Shown: positions 24,345 through 33,005 of the stretch, one piece after another
Layout of the letters: each line of letters begins with the position of its first letter
Numbering within the stretch: position 1 is the stretch's first letter
Assembly (NCBI RefSeq): GCF_014621695.1
Contig: NZ_CP061281.1
Coordinates: 2,976,001-3,040,000, forward strand
From: Streptomyces xanthii
GTDB lineage: Bacteria; Actinomycetota; Actinomycetes; Streptomycetales; Streptomycetaceae
Length of the DNA stretch: 64,000 bases
Direction of reading: 5' to 3'
Made by a program: the position numbers and the translations under genes
Notes under the pieces: generated by a model
The model's input: only the letters and a program-made list of their open reading frames with translations
Told to the model about the DNA's origin: nothing
The model's database searches: none

Positions 24345-25898
24345 TCAGATCCAGTCGAGCTCCCACAGGCGGAACACGCCCGTCCCGTCGGACAGGTACT
24401 GCCCGCCGGTCACGTCCTCCGTGCTGAGCACGTACTCCTTGCGCTGCCACAGCGGGATCAGCGGCACGTCGTCCGCGACGTCCTCCTGCAGCGTGCGCAG
24501 GTCCCTGAGCGTGCGCCCGCGGTCCTCGTACTCCTGGCTCGCCAGGATCAGGGCGTCCACCCGCTTGCTGCTGTACCCGTTGTGCATGCCCGAGCCGGTG
24601 CGCACGAGCTGTGCCGTGAACGTGTCCGGGTCCGGGAAGTCCGGCAGCCAGCCGACCCCGTACGCGTCGAGCTTGCCCGCCGTGTACCGCTTCTGGAACT
24701 CGGCCCAGTCGTAGTACTTCGGCGTCACCTCGAACAGATCGGTCCCCCCGGCCTGCCGCGCGATCTCCTCCGCCTCCGCCTTCGACGCCGCGCCGCGCGA
24801 GTACGCGAACTCGAAGCGGACCGGCGTCGTCACCCCGGCCTCGGCGAGCAGCCGGCGGGCCCGCTCCACGTCCGGCTGCGGGTACGCGTCGAAGAACGCC
24901 GTCGTGTGCCCGGTGATCCCGCGCGGCACCACGGAGTACAGCGAGTCCACCGTGCCCTTGTACGCCGTGTCGACCAGCTTGTCCCGGTCGATGAGCGAGG
25001 CCAGCGCCTGCCGCACGCGGCGCTCGTGCAGGGGCTTGCCCGCGCGCACGTTCAGCACCAGGTTGCGCGTCTCGGCGCCGTCGACCTCCGTGACCCGCTG
25101 CTCCTGGTCACTGGTCGACAGACCGGCGAGCATCGCGGGCGGCAGCTGGCGCGCGGCGACGTCGACGGCGTGGCCCTTCCACGCGGACTCGAGCGCGTCG
25201 GAGTCCTTGAAGTAGCGCAGCTCGGTGGGGTGCGTGGGGACCTTCGCGGGGCCCTCGTAGTTCTTGTTCGGCACGAGCGTGGCCCGGCTGCCGGCCTTGT
25301 ACGCCTTGAGGACGTAGGGGCCCGTGCCGTCGATCCGCTCGCCGGGGCGCAGCGCGTCCGCCGGGTAGATGTCCCGGTCGACGATGGCTCCCGCGCCGGT
25401 CGCGACCTTGAACGGGAACGTGGCGTCCGGCGACGACAGGCGGAACGTGACCGTCAGCCCGTTCGCCTCCACGCTCTTGAGCGTGTCGAGCAGCGAGGCC
25501 GGACCGACCGGGTCGTTGATCTTGCGCACGCGGTCGAAGGAGTACTTCACGTCCTTCGCCGTCATCGTCCGGCCGCTCGGAAACTTGATGTCCGACTGCA
25601 GCTTGCAGCGGTACGTGAGCAGCCCCGTGCCGACGAACCGGCACTGCTCGGCGGCGTCCGGTACCGGATTGGTGCCGCCCGGCGCGAAGGTCAGCAGCGA
25701 CTGGAACACATTGCTGTACAGCGCCCACGAGCCCGCGTCGTACGCGCCCGCAGGGTCCAGCGACGTGACGGCGTCCGTCGTCCCCACCCTGACGGTCTTT
25801 CCCCCGTCGCTCTTCTCCGGCAACAACTGCCAGCCGCCGAGCCCCGCCGCGACAATTACCACAACCGTCGCGATGACTCGCAGACGAACCGCGCGCAT
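24345..25898 (-). CDS. Oligopeptide-type ABC transporter substrate-binding protein (SBP_bac_5), orphan
   Basis: 517 residues. The N-terminal signal-anchor helix (RLRVIATVVVIVAAGLGGW) lacks a lipobox. Family 5 solute-binding features include VTSLDPAGAYDAGSWALYSN, PSGRTMTAKDVKYSFDRVRK, DGTGPYVLKAYK, NLVLNVRAGKPLHERRVRQA and GWLPDFPDPDTF. It should capture peptides or similar solutes outside the membrane. No permease or ATPase gene is adjacent, so it must act with a transporter elsewhere or as a sensor. ATG 25898 follows GGGGAGGG; the frame extends to 25928. Confidence 0.92.
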   Translation of the reverse strand: MRAVRLRVIATVVVIVAAGLGGWQLLPEKSDGGKTVRVGTTDAVTSLDPAGAYDAGSWALYSNVFQSLLTFAPGGTNPVPDAAEQCRFVGTGLLTYRCKLQSDIKFPSGRTMTAKDVKYSFDRVRKINDPVGPASLLDTLKSVEANGLTVTFRLSSPDATFPFKVATGAGAIVDRDIYPADALRPGERIDGTGPYVLKAYKAGSRATLVPNKNYEGPAKVPTHPTELRYFKDSDALESAWKGHAVDVAARQLPPAMLAGLSTSDQEQRVTEVDGAETRNLVLNVRAGKPLHERRVRQALASLIDRDKLVDTAYKGTVDSLYSVVPRGITGHTTAFFDAYPQPDVERARRLLAEAGVTTPVRFEFAYSRGAASKAEAEEIARQAGGTDLFEVTPKYYDWAEFQKRYTAGKLDAYGVGWLPDFPDPDTFTAQLVRTGSGMHNGYSSKRVDALILASQEYEDRGRTLRDLRTLQEDVADDVPLIPLWQRKEYVLSTEDVTGGQYLSDGTGVFRLWELDWI

Positions 25899-26122
25899 CA
25901 AACGTCCCTCCCCAGTGACGGTTATCACTGAATCACAGTGTTTGACCTGGGGGAAGAGGGAATTTTGAGGTATCCGCCATGTGCGGGGGTCCCACCTGTT
26001 TCGGAGCGGTCCGACCGATCTCCACCGCGAGGGTTCTCAGCCTCCACGGTGTGGGGTTTCAGTGAAGCCGCACGTCAGGCTACCGCCCGCGTGCGGCCCC
26101 TCGGAGGGCGCGGTGGTGGCGC
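25899..26122. promoter_or_regulatory. Intergenic region before the substrate-binding protein gene
   Basis: 224 bases between the metallophosphoesterase stop and the binding-protein start, both leftward. AT-rich by local standards near 25920-25945 (TATCACTGAATCACAGTG), the likely promoter of the binding protein. Nothing else supported. Confidence 0.4.
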
Positions 26123-27508
26123 TCAGGCCTGCTTCGACGCCAGCTCGACGACCGTGACGTCGGACGGCGCCCCGACCCGCACCGGCGGCCCCCAGGCCCC
26201 GGCACCCCGGCTGACGTACAACTGCGTGTCGCCGTACCGCTCCAGGCCCGCCAGCGTCGGATTGGCCGCGTCCGCGATGAAGTTGCCGGGCCACAGCTGC
26301 CCGCCGTGCGTGTGCCCGGACAGCTGGAGATCGACGCCGTGCTTCACCGCCTCGTGGATCATCACGGGCTGGTGCGCGAGCAGCACGGCGGCACGGGTGC
26401 GGTCCCGGTCACCGAGCGCCCTCGCGTAGTCGGGGCCGTCGCCGTGGTTCTCGCCCGCGATGTCGTTGACCCCGGCGAGGTCGAACGCCCCCAGCTCCAC
26501 CCGGGCGTTGGCCAGCGGCCGCATCCCGATCTCCCGGACGTGCTCGACCCAGGGCTCGGCGCCGGAGAAGTACTCGTGATTGCCCGTCACGAAGTACGTC
26601 CCGTGCCGCGACCGGAACCGGGACAGCGGCGCCACCGCCGACGCCAGGTCCTCGACGCTCCCGTCGACCAGGTCGCCGACGACCGCGATCAGGTCCGGCT
26701 GCGTCCCGTTCACGATCTCGACGACCCGCTCCGCGAACCCCCGGCCCAGCACGGGCCCCAGGTGCACATCGCTGACCACCGCGATCCTGAACCCGTGCGC
26801 CGCGCGCGGCAGTTTGGCCAGCGGCACGGTCACCCGCTTCACCTTCGGCCCGCGCAGCACGCCGTACGCCCCGTTCCCCACGACCCCGGCCGCGGCGACA
26901 GCCGCCGCACCCCCGACGACCCGGGCCAGGATCAGGCGGCGGGTGGGGGCGGGGATTGGGGTGGGGGTGTCGGGGGAATGCGCGGATTCGGGTGCGGCGG
27001 GGGCGGCGAGGGCGTCGGTCTGTGCGGCAGGTCCAGGTCGGGTGACGGGCGCGTCCGGGGCGGCAACGGCACCGGCAGGCTTCGAGACAGGCCCGACCAC
27101 GCGGCGGGCCATGGCCTCGACTTCGGCGCCTGCTTCGGCCTCGGCCCCCGCCTCGGTCTCGTTCCCGGTCTCGCCGCGCTCACCGGCCCGCCGATCGAGC
27201 AGGCGCCGCAGTACAGGCCGCAGCACCTCCCCCACCAGCAACGCCAGCACCAGGTACAGGGCGAACGCCATCCACAGGAACCCCGGCCACGCCAGCACCT
27301 GCTGCAACAGGAACGGCGCCCCCGTCCTCTCCGCCACCAGCGCCGCGAACATCAGCACGGGCCCGACGGCAAAAACCACCGCTCCGCCTCGCCGCACCCA
27401 CCCCGGCCCCGCAGTCGTGTCCCGCACGAGCCGCCGCCAGGCGTAGTAGTGCAGCCCGCCGAGCACGCCCAGGACAAACAGGGCGATCAGCACAAAAAGA
27501 ACGACCAT
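26123..27508 (-). CDS. Membrane metallophosphoesterase
   Basis: 461 residues. Four to five transmembrane helices (first about 5-20; the others to about 125), a disordered Ala/Pro/Thr linker (about 130-205), another helix, then a calcineurin-like phosphoesterase domain with the metal-ligand motifs DVHLGPVLG, VGDLVDG, TGNHEYF, LAHQP and SGHTHGGQLWPG. It resembles YkuE/YaeI-type enzymes that act on lipids or nucleotides at the membrane; the substrate is unknown. It follows the 80-residue membrane protein by 12 bases in the same direction. Confidence 0.93.
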   Translation of the reverse strand: MVVLFVLIALFVLGVLGGLHYYAWRRLVRDTTAGPGWVRRGGAVVFAVGPVLMFAALVAERTGAPFLLQQVLAWPGFLWMAFALYLVLALLVGEVLRPVLRRLLDRRAGERGETGNETEAGAEAEAGAEVEAMARRVVGPVSKPAGAVAAPDAPVTRPGPAAQTDALAAPAAPESAHSPDTPTPIPAPTRRLILARVVGGAAAVAAAGVVGNGAYGVLRGPKVKRVTVPLAKLPRAAHGFRIAVVSDVHLGPVLGRGFAERVVEIVNGTQPDLIAVVGDLVDGSVEDLASAVAPLSRFRSRHGTYFVTGNHEYFSGAEPWVEHVREIGMRPLANARVELGAFDLAGVNDIAGENHGDGPDYARALGDRDRTRAAVLLAHQPVMIHEAVKHGVDLQLSGHTHGGQLWPGNFIADAANPTLAGLERYGDTQLYVSRGAGAWGPPVRVGAPSDVTVVELASKQA

Positions 27509-27520
27509 GTCCCCGGTCGC

Positions 27521-27763
27521 CTACGAGGTCCGGCGCAGGGCCCGCACACCGCGGAACCCGATGACCCCGACCACCGTCCCCAAGACAAAGGAGACGACGG
27601 CCAGCGTCAGATGCACCCAGAAGTACGCGGTCGGATCCCCGGCGTCGTCGAACGCGAGGCCGCTGCCGTCCTTCCACAGGTTCTTGACGAAAGTGATCCA
27701 GATGAACCAGCTCCACACCCCGAAGGCGAGCAGGAACCAGGAGACGGGGCGGCTGAGCTTCAT
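27521..27763 (-). CDS. Small membrane protein, SCO4848-type
   Basis: 80 residues, two transmembrane helices (SWFLLAFGVWSWFIWITFVK and FWVHLTLAVVSFVLGTVVGV), starting MKLSRPVSW. Sequence and location between an S11 carboxypeptidase and a metallophosphoesterase match what I recall as the SCO4848-family membrane protein of streptomycetes. Function unknown. The ATG at 27763 is preferred over longer frames that run into the divergent carboxypeptidase promoter. Confidence 0.88.
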   Translation of the reverse strand: MKLSRPVSWFLLAFGVWSWFIWITFVKNLWKDGSGLAFDDAGDPTAYFWVHLTLAVVSFVLGTVVGVIGFRGVRALRRTS

Positions 27764-27898
27764 ACCCTCAGTATCGCCAGCCCCCGCCGCGCTCCGCCGC
27801 CGGGGTGGGGAGCAGCGCGGGCCCGCGGGCGGAGCCGGCCCGACGCGGGACACCGAACCCGGCGCGACTCCGAAGACACAGAACACCTCGGCGCAGAC

Positions 27899-27922
27899 TT
27901 ACCGACCCGCTACATGTACGTT
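27899..27922 (+). promoter_or_regulatory. Candidate promoter of carboxypeptidase gene 2
   Basis: TTACC, 11 bases, TGTACGTT, then seven bases to the GTG start. This mirrors the arrangement upstream of the paralogous carboxypeptidase at 23100. Confidence 0.5.
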
Positions 27923-27929
27923 TCCGACC

Positions 27930-29237
27930 GTGCCTGCCTCCAATGCGTCGTATTCGAAGAAGTCCGCGCGCCCGAACGGTCGTTTCCGTTCCACACTGCT
28001 CACGACTTCCGCGCTCCTGCTCACCGCCTCGGCCCTCTCCCTGACCGCGACGCTCCCGGCGGCCGCCGTGGACAAGCCGGGCGACAAGTCGGGCAAGGGC
28101 TCCACCGGCCAGGCCAAGCCGCCGGCGAAGATGTCGGAGATCGGCGGCACCCGCCTCGGCCGCCCGGGCACCCAGGTCGACCTGGGCGGCGGCGCCCCCG
28201 TCCTGCCGAAGGACCTGACGGCCAAGTCCTGGATCGTCGCGGACGCCGAGTCCGGTGACGTCCTCGCCTCGCACAACGCCCACTGGAAGCTGCCCCCGGC
28301 GAGCACCATGAAGATGCTCTTCGCCGACACCGTGCTCCCCAAGTTCCCCAAGAGCACGACCCACAAGGTCGTCCCCTCCGACCTGGCCGGCATCGGCGCC
28401 GGCTCCAGCTCGGTCGGCATCAAGGAGAACTACACCTACACCGTCCACGACCTGTGGCTCGGCGTCTTCCTCCGCTCCGGCAACGACGCCGTCCACGTCC
28501 TGTCCGCCATGAACCAGGGCGTCCCCCAGACCGTCAAGGACATGCAGGCCCACGCCGAGGAACTCCAGGCCCTCGACACCCACGTCGTCAGCCCCGACGG
28601 CTACGACGCCCCCGGCCAGACCTCCTCCGCATACGACCTCACCCTCTTCGCCCGCTCGGGCCTGCAGAAGGCGGACTTCCGCGAGTACGCCGCCACGGCC
28701 ACCGCCAAGTTCCCCAAGAAGCAGAAGAAGGGGAAGACCACCGAGCGCTTCGCGATCCAGAACACCAACCGCCTCCTCACCGGCGACCTGGGCCTCGCCC
28801 CCTACAAGGGCATCGCCGGCGTCAAGAACGGCAACACCACCAACGCCGGCGCCACCTTCACCGGCGTCGCCGAGCGCAACAACCGCGTCCTCCTCGTCAC
28901 CGTCATGACCCCCGACTCCGACGAACAGTTCGCCGTCTACAAGGAAACCGCCCGCCTCCTCGACTGGGGCTTCGCCGCCGACGGCAAGGTCACCCCGGTC
29001 GGCAGCCTCGTCCCGCCCAAGAGCGCGGCCGCCTCCACTGCCCCCGGCGCCGCGGGCACCGACGGCGACCACGGCAAGGCAGGACCCGCCAAGCCCCAGG
29101 CCCACGCCGCGGTGACCGAAACGGAGGGCTCCAGCGGCATCGGCATCGCCCTCGCCATCTGCGGCGGCATCCTGGTCGTCCTGGCCGGAGCGGTCTTCGC
29201 AGTCCGCAAGAAGTGGCCCCTCCAGCCGAAGAACTGA
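27930..29237 (+). CDS. D-alanyl-D-alanine carboxypeptidase (S11 family), copy 2
   Basis: 435 residues from GTG 27930. Signal peptide (TLLTTSALLLTASALSLTAT, cleavage near AAAVD), catalytic domain about 95-335 with PASTMKML (Ser125, Lys128), SGNDAVH and GVKNGNTTNAG, then a Thr/Ala-rich linker and a C-terminal membrane helix (IGIALAICGGILVVLAGAVF) with a short basic tail. It acts on peptidoglycan D-Ala-D-Ala termini. It parallels 23100-24263 in domain order and upstream motif but has a Sec-type rather than twin-arginine signal. Confidence 0.93.
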   Translation: MPASNASYSKKSARPNGRFRSTLLTTSALLLTASALSLTATLPAAAVDKPGDKSGKGSTGQAKPPAKMSEIGGTRLGRPGTQVDLGGGAPVLPKDLTAKSWIVADAESGDVLASHNAHWKLPPASTMKMLFADTVLPKFPKSTTHKVVPSDLAGIGAGSSSVGIKENYTYTVHDLWLGVFLRSGNDAVHVLSAMNQGVPQTVKDMQAHAEELQALDTHVVSPDGYDAPGQTSSAYDLTLFARSGLQKADFREYAATATAKFPKKQKKGKTTERFAIQNTNRLLTGDLGLAPYKGIAGVKNGNTTNAGATFTGVAERNNRVLLVTVMTPDSDEQFAVYKETARLLDWGFAADGKVTPVGSLVPPKSAAASTAPGAAGTDGDHGKAGPAKPQAHAAVTETEGSSGIGIALAICGGILVVLAGAVFAVRKKWPLQPKN

Positions 29238-29687
29238 CCCCACCTCCTTCCGCTCCGCGCGGGCCGGGGCAGGCGCGGAGGCCGGGCAGCGGGGCGCAGG
29301 AAGCGAGCGGAGAGGCTGGGGCGAGGGCAGGGAGCTGATGCCGGAGCGCATCGGGCGCCCCGGGGGCAGAGACCTGATGCTGGGGCGCATCAGGCGCCCC
29401 GGGGCAGGGGCCGCCGACCGAGTGTGGTCGTGGCGTACGCGCTGAGAGCGCCACCGGGTGGCCGGCTGGGTCCGGCAGGTTCGCTGGGCCTGCCGGGTTC
29501 GCTGGGCCCGCCGAGTCCGCCGGGTTCGCTGGGTCCGCCGGGTTCGCCGGGCCCGCCGAGTCCGCCGGGTTCGCTGGGTCCGCCGGGTTCGCCGGGCCCG
29601 CCGGGTGAATCAGTGCCCGGTCAACCCGCCCCTCGGCCCCCGATCAGGACCCCGCACCCGCTACCACCGCCTCCTCCCTCCAGGCCC
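29238..29687. other. 450-base spacer with repeats and hairpins, no convincing gene
   Basis: Convergent spacer between the carboxypeptidase and the YihY-type gene. It contains two imperfect 36-base direct repeats (about 29335-29407; CTGATGC and GCATCAGG form a hairpin in the second copy near 29371) and the nine-base tandem array at 29471-29605. Frames through it look like Gly-Pro-Pro collagen repeats but continue only as antisense to the next gene. Confidence 0.6.
29471..29605. repeat. Nine-base tandem array, 15 units
   Basis: Fifteen consecutive units of the forms TTCGCTGGG, TCCGCCGGG, TTCGCCGGG, CCCGCCGAG and close variants; units alternate in a higher-order 45-base pattern repeated twice. 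It lies between convergent genes. Confidence 0.85.
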
Positions 29688-30605
29688 CTACTCCCCCGTG
29701 CCCGCCTCCGTCACGTCGTCTTCCTCGTCCTCCAGCGCCTCGTCCTCCTCGGCCGGCGCGGCGCCACTCGTGGCCGTCCACGCCGCGCAGAACAGGATCA
29801 ACTTCGCCGTGAAGTTGATCCACAGCAACAACGCGACCGGCGTCCCGAACGCCCCGTACATGCTCTTCGCCGCGACGCCTCGCATATAGCCACCGAGAAG
29901 CAGCTTGAGCAGTTCGAACCCCGCGGCCCCGATCAGCGCCGCCGTGAACAGATCCCGCCGCTCCGGATGCACCCCGGGCAGCAAGGTCAGTACGTAGAGG
30001 AACACCAGGAAGTCCGCCAGCACCGCCACCGCGAACGCCGCCCCCTGCAACAGCGCCCCGCCCCACCCCGCCTCGTTGATCCCGAGCTGATCAGCCGTCC
30101 ATCCGACCGCCGAGGACGCGATGGTCGACGCCGCCATCGACGCGAGCCCCGCGGCCCCGAGGCCGATCAGCACCCCGGTGTCCTTGAGCTTGACCAGAAC
30201 CGGGTTCTCGTCGCTGTCCGGCAACTCCCACACGGCCCGCAGGCAGTCCCTTATCGAGCCGACCCACCCCACGCCTGTGAGCAGAAGCAGCGCTCCGGCC
30301 ACCAGCCCGACCGTCCCCGCGTTGTCGATCAACGCCCCCAGGTCCAACTGGTCCGAGATCCCCGGGACTTGGTCGGCGATCTTCTCCTCCAGCTGGTCCT
30401 GCCGCGCGGGCCCGAGCGTGCCGGCCGCGATCGCCGCCGCCACCGTGAGCAGGGGAAAGAGCGCCAGGAAGCTGATGAACGTCATCGCCGCCGCGAGTCT
30501 GGCCCAGTGCACGGCATCGAGCCGCTCATAGGCGTGCCAGGCGTGCGTCCGCATCAGCCGGACGACCACCGGGCCGACGACGGGGAGTCTTTTCAGCCAG
30601 TCCAT
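29688..30605 (-). CDS. YihY/BrkB-family inner membrane protein
   Basis: 305 residues with about six transmembrane helices. Family features include HWARLAAAMTFISFLALFPL near the start, GLVAGALLLLTGVGWVGSIR, and YGAFGTPVALLLWINFTAKL toward the end; the tail is acidic (EEDEALEDEEDDVTE). The biochemical role of the family is unsettled. It overlaps the GtrA gene by 13 bases, so it is the last gene of the leftward polyprenyl-phosphate sugar operon (PAP2, UbiA, GtrA, YihY), which may hint at a role in moving lipid-linked material. Confidence 0.92.
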   Translation of the reverse strand: MDWLKRLPVVGPVVVRLMRTHAWHAYERLDAVHWARLAAAMTFISFLALFPLLTVAAAIAAGTLGPARQDQLEEKIADQVPGISDQLDLGALIDNAGTVGLVAGALLLLTGVGWVGSIRDCLRAVWELPDSDENPVLVKLKDTGVLIGLGAAGLASMAASTIASSAVGWTADQLGINEAGWGGALLQGAAFAVAVLADFLVFLYVLTLLPGVHPERRDLFTAALIGAAGFELLKLLLGGYMRGVAAKSMYGAFGTPVALLLWINFTAKLILFCAAWTATSGAAPAEEDEALEDEEDDVTEAGTGE

Positions 30606-31156
30606 GATCCCAGCCTGCCCCGTTCAGCCGGTTCCATCGCGCTCGCCACGACGGCATCGGAGCCCCCGCCGGGTCTGGACCGGAAGACCAGGGTCCGAGT
30701 CCCCCAGAACCGCAGCGCCGTGGCCAGCACCATCCCCACGCCGGCGCCCGAGATCGTGTCGGCCCGAGGCGATGTGAACCCGAGCCCGTAGTGCGAGACC
30801 GCGATGCACAGCAACTGCACCAACGCCCCCGCCACGTTCACCGCGAAGAACGCCCCGTACTGCCGCAGCCGCGACACCCCCGCGGCTCTTCTCCGGTAGG
30901 TCCCCAGCGCATTCCCCAGGTACGCCACCGAGCAACCCGCCACGAACGACAACGCCTTGGCCTGGATCGGATCCATCCCCACCGGCCCCCGAAGCCAGAC
31001 AAACAGCCCCAGGTCTGCGGCATAGGCACAGAGCCCCACCGCCGCGAACCCCACCACCTCAGGCCCCATCACCCGCACCCGCGCCGCCAACCCCCGTCGA
31101 GGAGGTCCAGACGACCGCCGATCACCACCCACAGCCGACTCCCCCACCACGCTCAT
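30593..31156 (-). CDS. GtrA-family membrane protein (Rv3789-like)
   Basis: 187 residues, four transmembrane helices (VVGFAAVGLCAYAADLGLFV; AKALSFVAGCSVAYLGNALG; FFAVNVAGALVQLLCIAVSH; GVGMVLATALRFWGTRTLVF). GtrA proteins move or present polyprenyl-phosphate sugars; in mycobacteria Rv3789 lies next to dprE1 and has been proposed to flip decaprenyl-phosphoryl-arabinose or to recruit AftA. Its place beside UbiA and PAP2 here supports the same substrate. ATG 31156 has GAGG eight bases upstream; an upstream ATG at 31189 is possible. 43 bases separate it from the UbiA gene. Confidence 0.88.
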   Translation of the reverse strand: MSVVGESAVGGDRRSSGPPRRGLAARVRVMGPEVVGFAAVGLCAYAADLGLFVWLRGPVGMDPIQAKALSFVAGCSVAYLGNALGTYRRRAAGVSRLRQYGAFFAVNVAGALVQLLCIAVSHYGLGFTSPRADTISGAGVGMVLATALRFWGTRTLVFRSRPGGGSDAVVASAMEPAERGRLGSWTG

Positions 31157-31199
31157 CTCTCGCACCTCTTCCACCTCTCGCCCCATCACCTCGGCACAG

Positions 31200-32357
31200 T
31201 CACCAATCCACCACCGCGAGCGCGTACATCGCCAGCCACACCAGCCCGATCACCGCCAGCGCCCGGTCCTTCAGCACCACGTCCTCGGGTTCACCCGCCG
31301 TACCCCGGTCGGCGAACACCGCGTATCTGAGGACAGCGAGGATGAAGGCCGCCATCGACAACTGCCGCCAAGGCAACAGGCTGCTGCTCGCCACGCCCCC
31401 CTCCTCCATCGCCCACAGGCAGTACGCGAGTACGGCGACCCCCGCCGCCAGCTGCCACACGAACCGCAGGTATCCGGTGGTGTACTCGGTGAGCAGCGCC
31501 CGCGTGGCCCCGGCCTTCCCGACCATCTGGACCGATTCCGAGTACCGCTTCGCCGAGACCATGAACAGGGCGCCGAAGCCGGTGGTGATCAGAAACCAGC
31601 GCGACAGCGGAATCCCGAGGGCGAGCCCGCCGATCATGGCTCTCATCAGGAACCCGGTGGTCACCACGACCAGGTCGACGACCAGGACGTGCTTGAGGCT
31701 GACGCAGTACGCCAACTGCATGGCGACATACGCGGTGAGCAGCAGCGCGGTCATCGGATTGCAGAGCAGGGCCGCCCCGGCCGGCGCGAGCACCGCGAGC
31801 ACTCCCCCGACCGCGTAGGCGACCGGCACGGGAACCTGCCCCGCTGCCACGGGCCGATTCCGCTTCACCGGGTGCGCCCGGTCCGCTTCGGCGTCCCGCG
31901 CATCGTTGATCAGATACACCGCGGACGCCGCCGCAGTGAACAGGGCGAATACCACTGCGAGTTGTGTCAGCGCATGCCATGAGAACAACTCCCCGGCCGC
32001 CGCTGGCGCGGCCACCACAAGCACGTTCTTGACCCATTGGCGCGGCCGCGCCGTCCTGACGATCCCCGAGGCCAGCCCCCGCCGCCTGCGCGTCCCGGTC
32101 TCCGGCTCCACGACCTGGGGCCGTTCAAGCACCGCCGTGGCCGAACCGGGACGGCGCGCCGCCCCGATCAGCGGGACACCACCGCTCAGGCCCCCGTTGC
32201 CGTCCGCCTCAGTCCGCTCAGCCGCCTTCCGCTCGCCCCCTTTCCTCCCATCCGCATTCGGCGTGGGTCCTGCCCCGGATGTCCGGTGCCGCCCCTCTCC
32301 GCCCTCAGACTCCCCTGCTCCCCGCACCCGCTCCCCCGTCACTCTGCGCTTCGTCAC
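31200..32357 (-). CDS. Decaprenyl-phosphate phosphoribosyltransferase (UbiA family, Rv3806c-like)
   Basis: 385 residues. A disordered N-terminus of about 95 residues precedes a UbiA prenyltransferase core with eight to nine helices. The Asp-rich motif NDARDAEADRAHPVKRNRPV and the second motif YCVSLKHVLVVDLVVVTTGF match the 5-phospho-alpha-D-ribose-1-diphosphate:decaprenyl-phosphate transferase of mycobacteria very closely, including the basic residues after the Asp motif. It would make polyprenyl-phosphoryl-5-phosphoribose from PRPP at the membrane. The GTG overlaps the PAP2 stop by four bases. Confidence 0.92.
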   Translation of the reverse strand: MTKRRVTGERVRGAGESEGGEGRHRTSGAGPTPNADGRKGGERKAAERTEADGNGGLSGGVPLIGAARRPGSATAVLERPQVVEPETGTRRRRGLASGIVRTARPRQWVKNVLVVAAPAAAGELFSWHALTQLAVVFALFTAAASAVYLINDARDAEADRAHPVKRNRPVAAGQVPVPVAYAVGGVLAVLAPAGAALLCNPMTALLLTAYVAMQLAYCVSLKHVLVVDLVVVTTGFLMRAMIGGLALGIPLSRWFLITTGFGALFMVSAKRYSESVQMVGKAGATRALLTEYTTGYLRFVWQLAAGVAVLAYCLWAMEEGGVASSSLLPWRQLSMAAFILAVLRYAVFADRGTAGEPEDVVLKDRALAVIGLVWLAMYALAVVDW

Positions 32358-32881
32358 CTCGCCGCACCCCCGTTCATCCAGCGCGTTCCCAGTCGGACCG
32401 TCAGCGCCCCCAGCGCCGCGCCCGCCGCGACATCGGAGGGGTAGTGGACTCCCACGACCATCCGCGCGACACACATCGCCGCAGCCACAGGCGGCACGAG
32501 GCGCGCCCCGGCCGGCCGCAACGCTCCGTACGCCACCGCGGCGGCCGCCGCCGACGCCGCGTGCGAGCTGGGGAACGAATGCCGACCCGCTGTCCGGACG
32601 AGTGGCTCCACCCCGTCCTCCGCACCTGGCCGCGGTCTCCGCACCACGCGCTTCACGCCCATGCTCGCCAGGTGCGCGCCGGCGGTGAGCGCTGTGCCAC
32701 GCAGCCAAGCCCCGCGCCGCTCGCGGTCCGCCGCCGCCCCCACCAGCCCGGCCGCCAGCCAGAGCGCGCCATGCTCGCCGGCCCAGGACAGCGCTCGCGC
32801 GGCCGTCGCCACGCGCCGGTCCCTGCCACAGTCCCGAAGTGCCGAAAGCAATCGGCGATCCATGTCGTCCATGTGGCTCAC
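32354..32881 (-). CDS. PAP2-family phosphatase (Rv3807c-like)
   Basis: About 175 residues. The three phosphatase motifs are present: KRVVRRPRP, SFPSSHAASAAA and a third block GVHYPSDVAAGAALG with catalytic His residues, separated by membrane helices. The mycobacterial equivalent next to Rv3806c is proposed to remove the 5-phosphate of decaprenyl-phosphoryl-5-phosphoribose. GTG 32881 is chosen (GGGA seven bases upstream); ATG 32872 and a longer frame to 32935 are alternatives. It is the first gene of the leftward operon, divergent from dprE1. Confidence 0.88.
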   Translation of the reverse strand: MSHMDDMDRRLLSALRDCGRDRRVATAARALSWAGEHGALWLAAGLVGAAADRERRGAWLRGTALTAGAHLASMGVKRVVRRPRPGAEDGVEPLVRTAGRHSFPSSHAASAAAAAVAYGALRPAGARLVPPVAAAMCVARMVVGVHYPSDVAAGAALGALTVRLGTRWMNGGAAR

Positions 32882-33005
32882 TCTGAATCCCAAAACATCA
32901 ATAAACTCGGGCAATTTTGTATGACACCCGATCAATCACTCATTTCGGTGAGCAATCGCCGGATTCAGAGCAAAGCTCTCTTTATGGGGCGATACGGTCA
33001 CCCCC
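32882..33005. promoter_or_regulatory. Divergent promoter region of the polyprenyl-arabinose cluster
   Basis: 124 bases, strikingly AT-rich for this genome (for example CAATAAACTCGGGCAATTTT and GCTCTCTTTATGGGG). It must hold promoters for both the PAP2-UbiA-GtrA-YihY operon and dprE1. TCACTCATTTCGGTGAGCAA near 32935 has partial dyad symmetry (TCAC and GTGA). Confidence 0.6.

Noticed and set aside
29424..30791. Collagen-like (Gly-Pro-Pro) open frame over the nine-base array
   Set aside because: Most of it is antisense to the YihY-type gene and there is no ribosome site; the collagen look comes from the DNA repeat.
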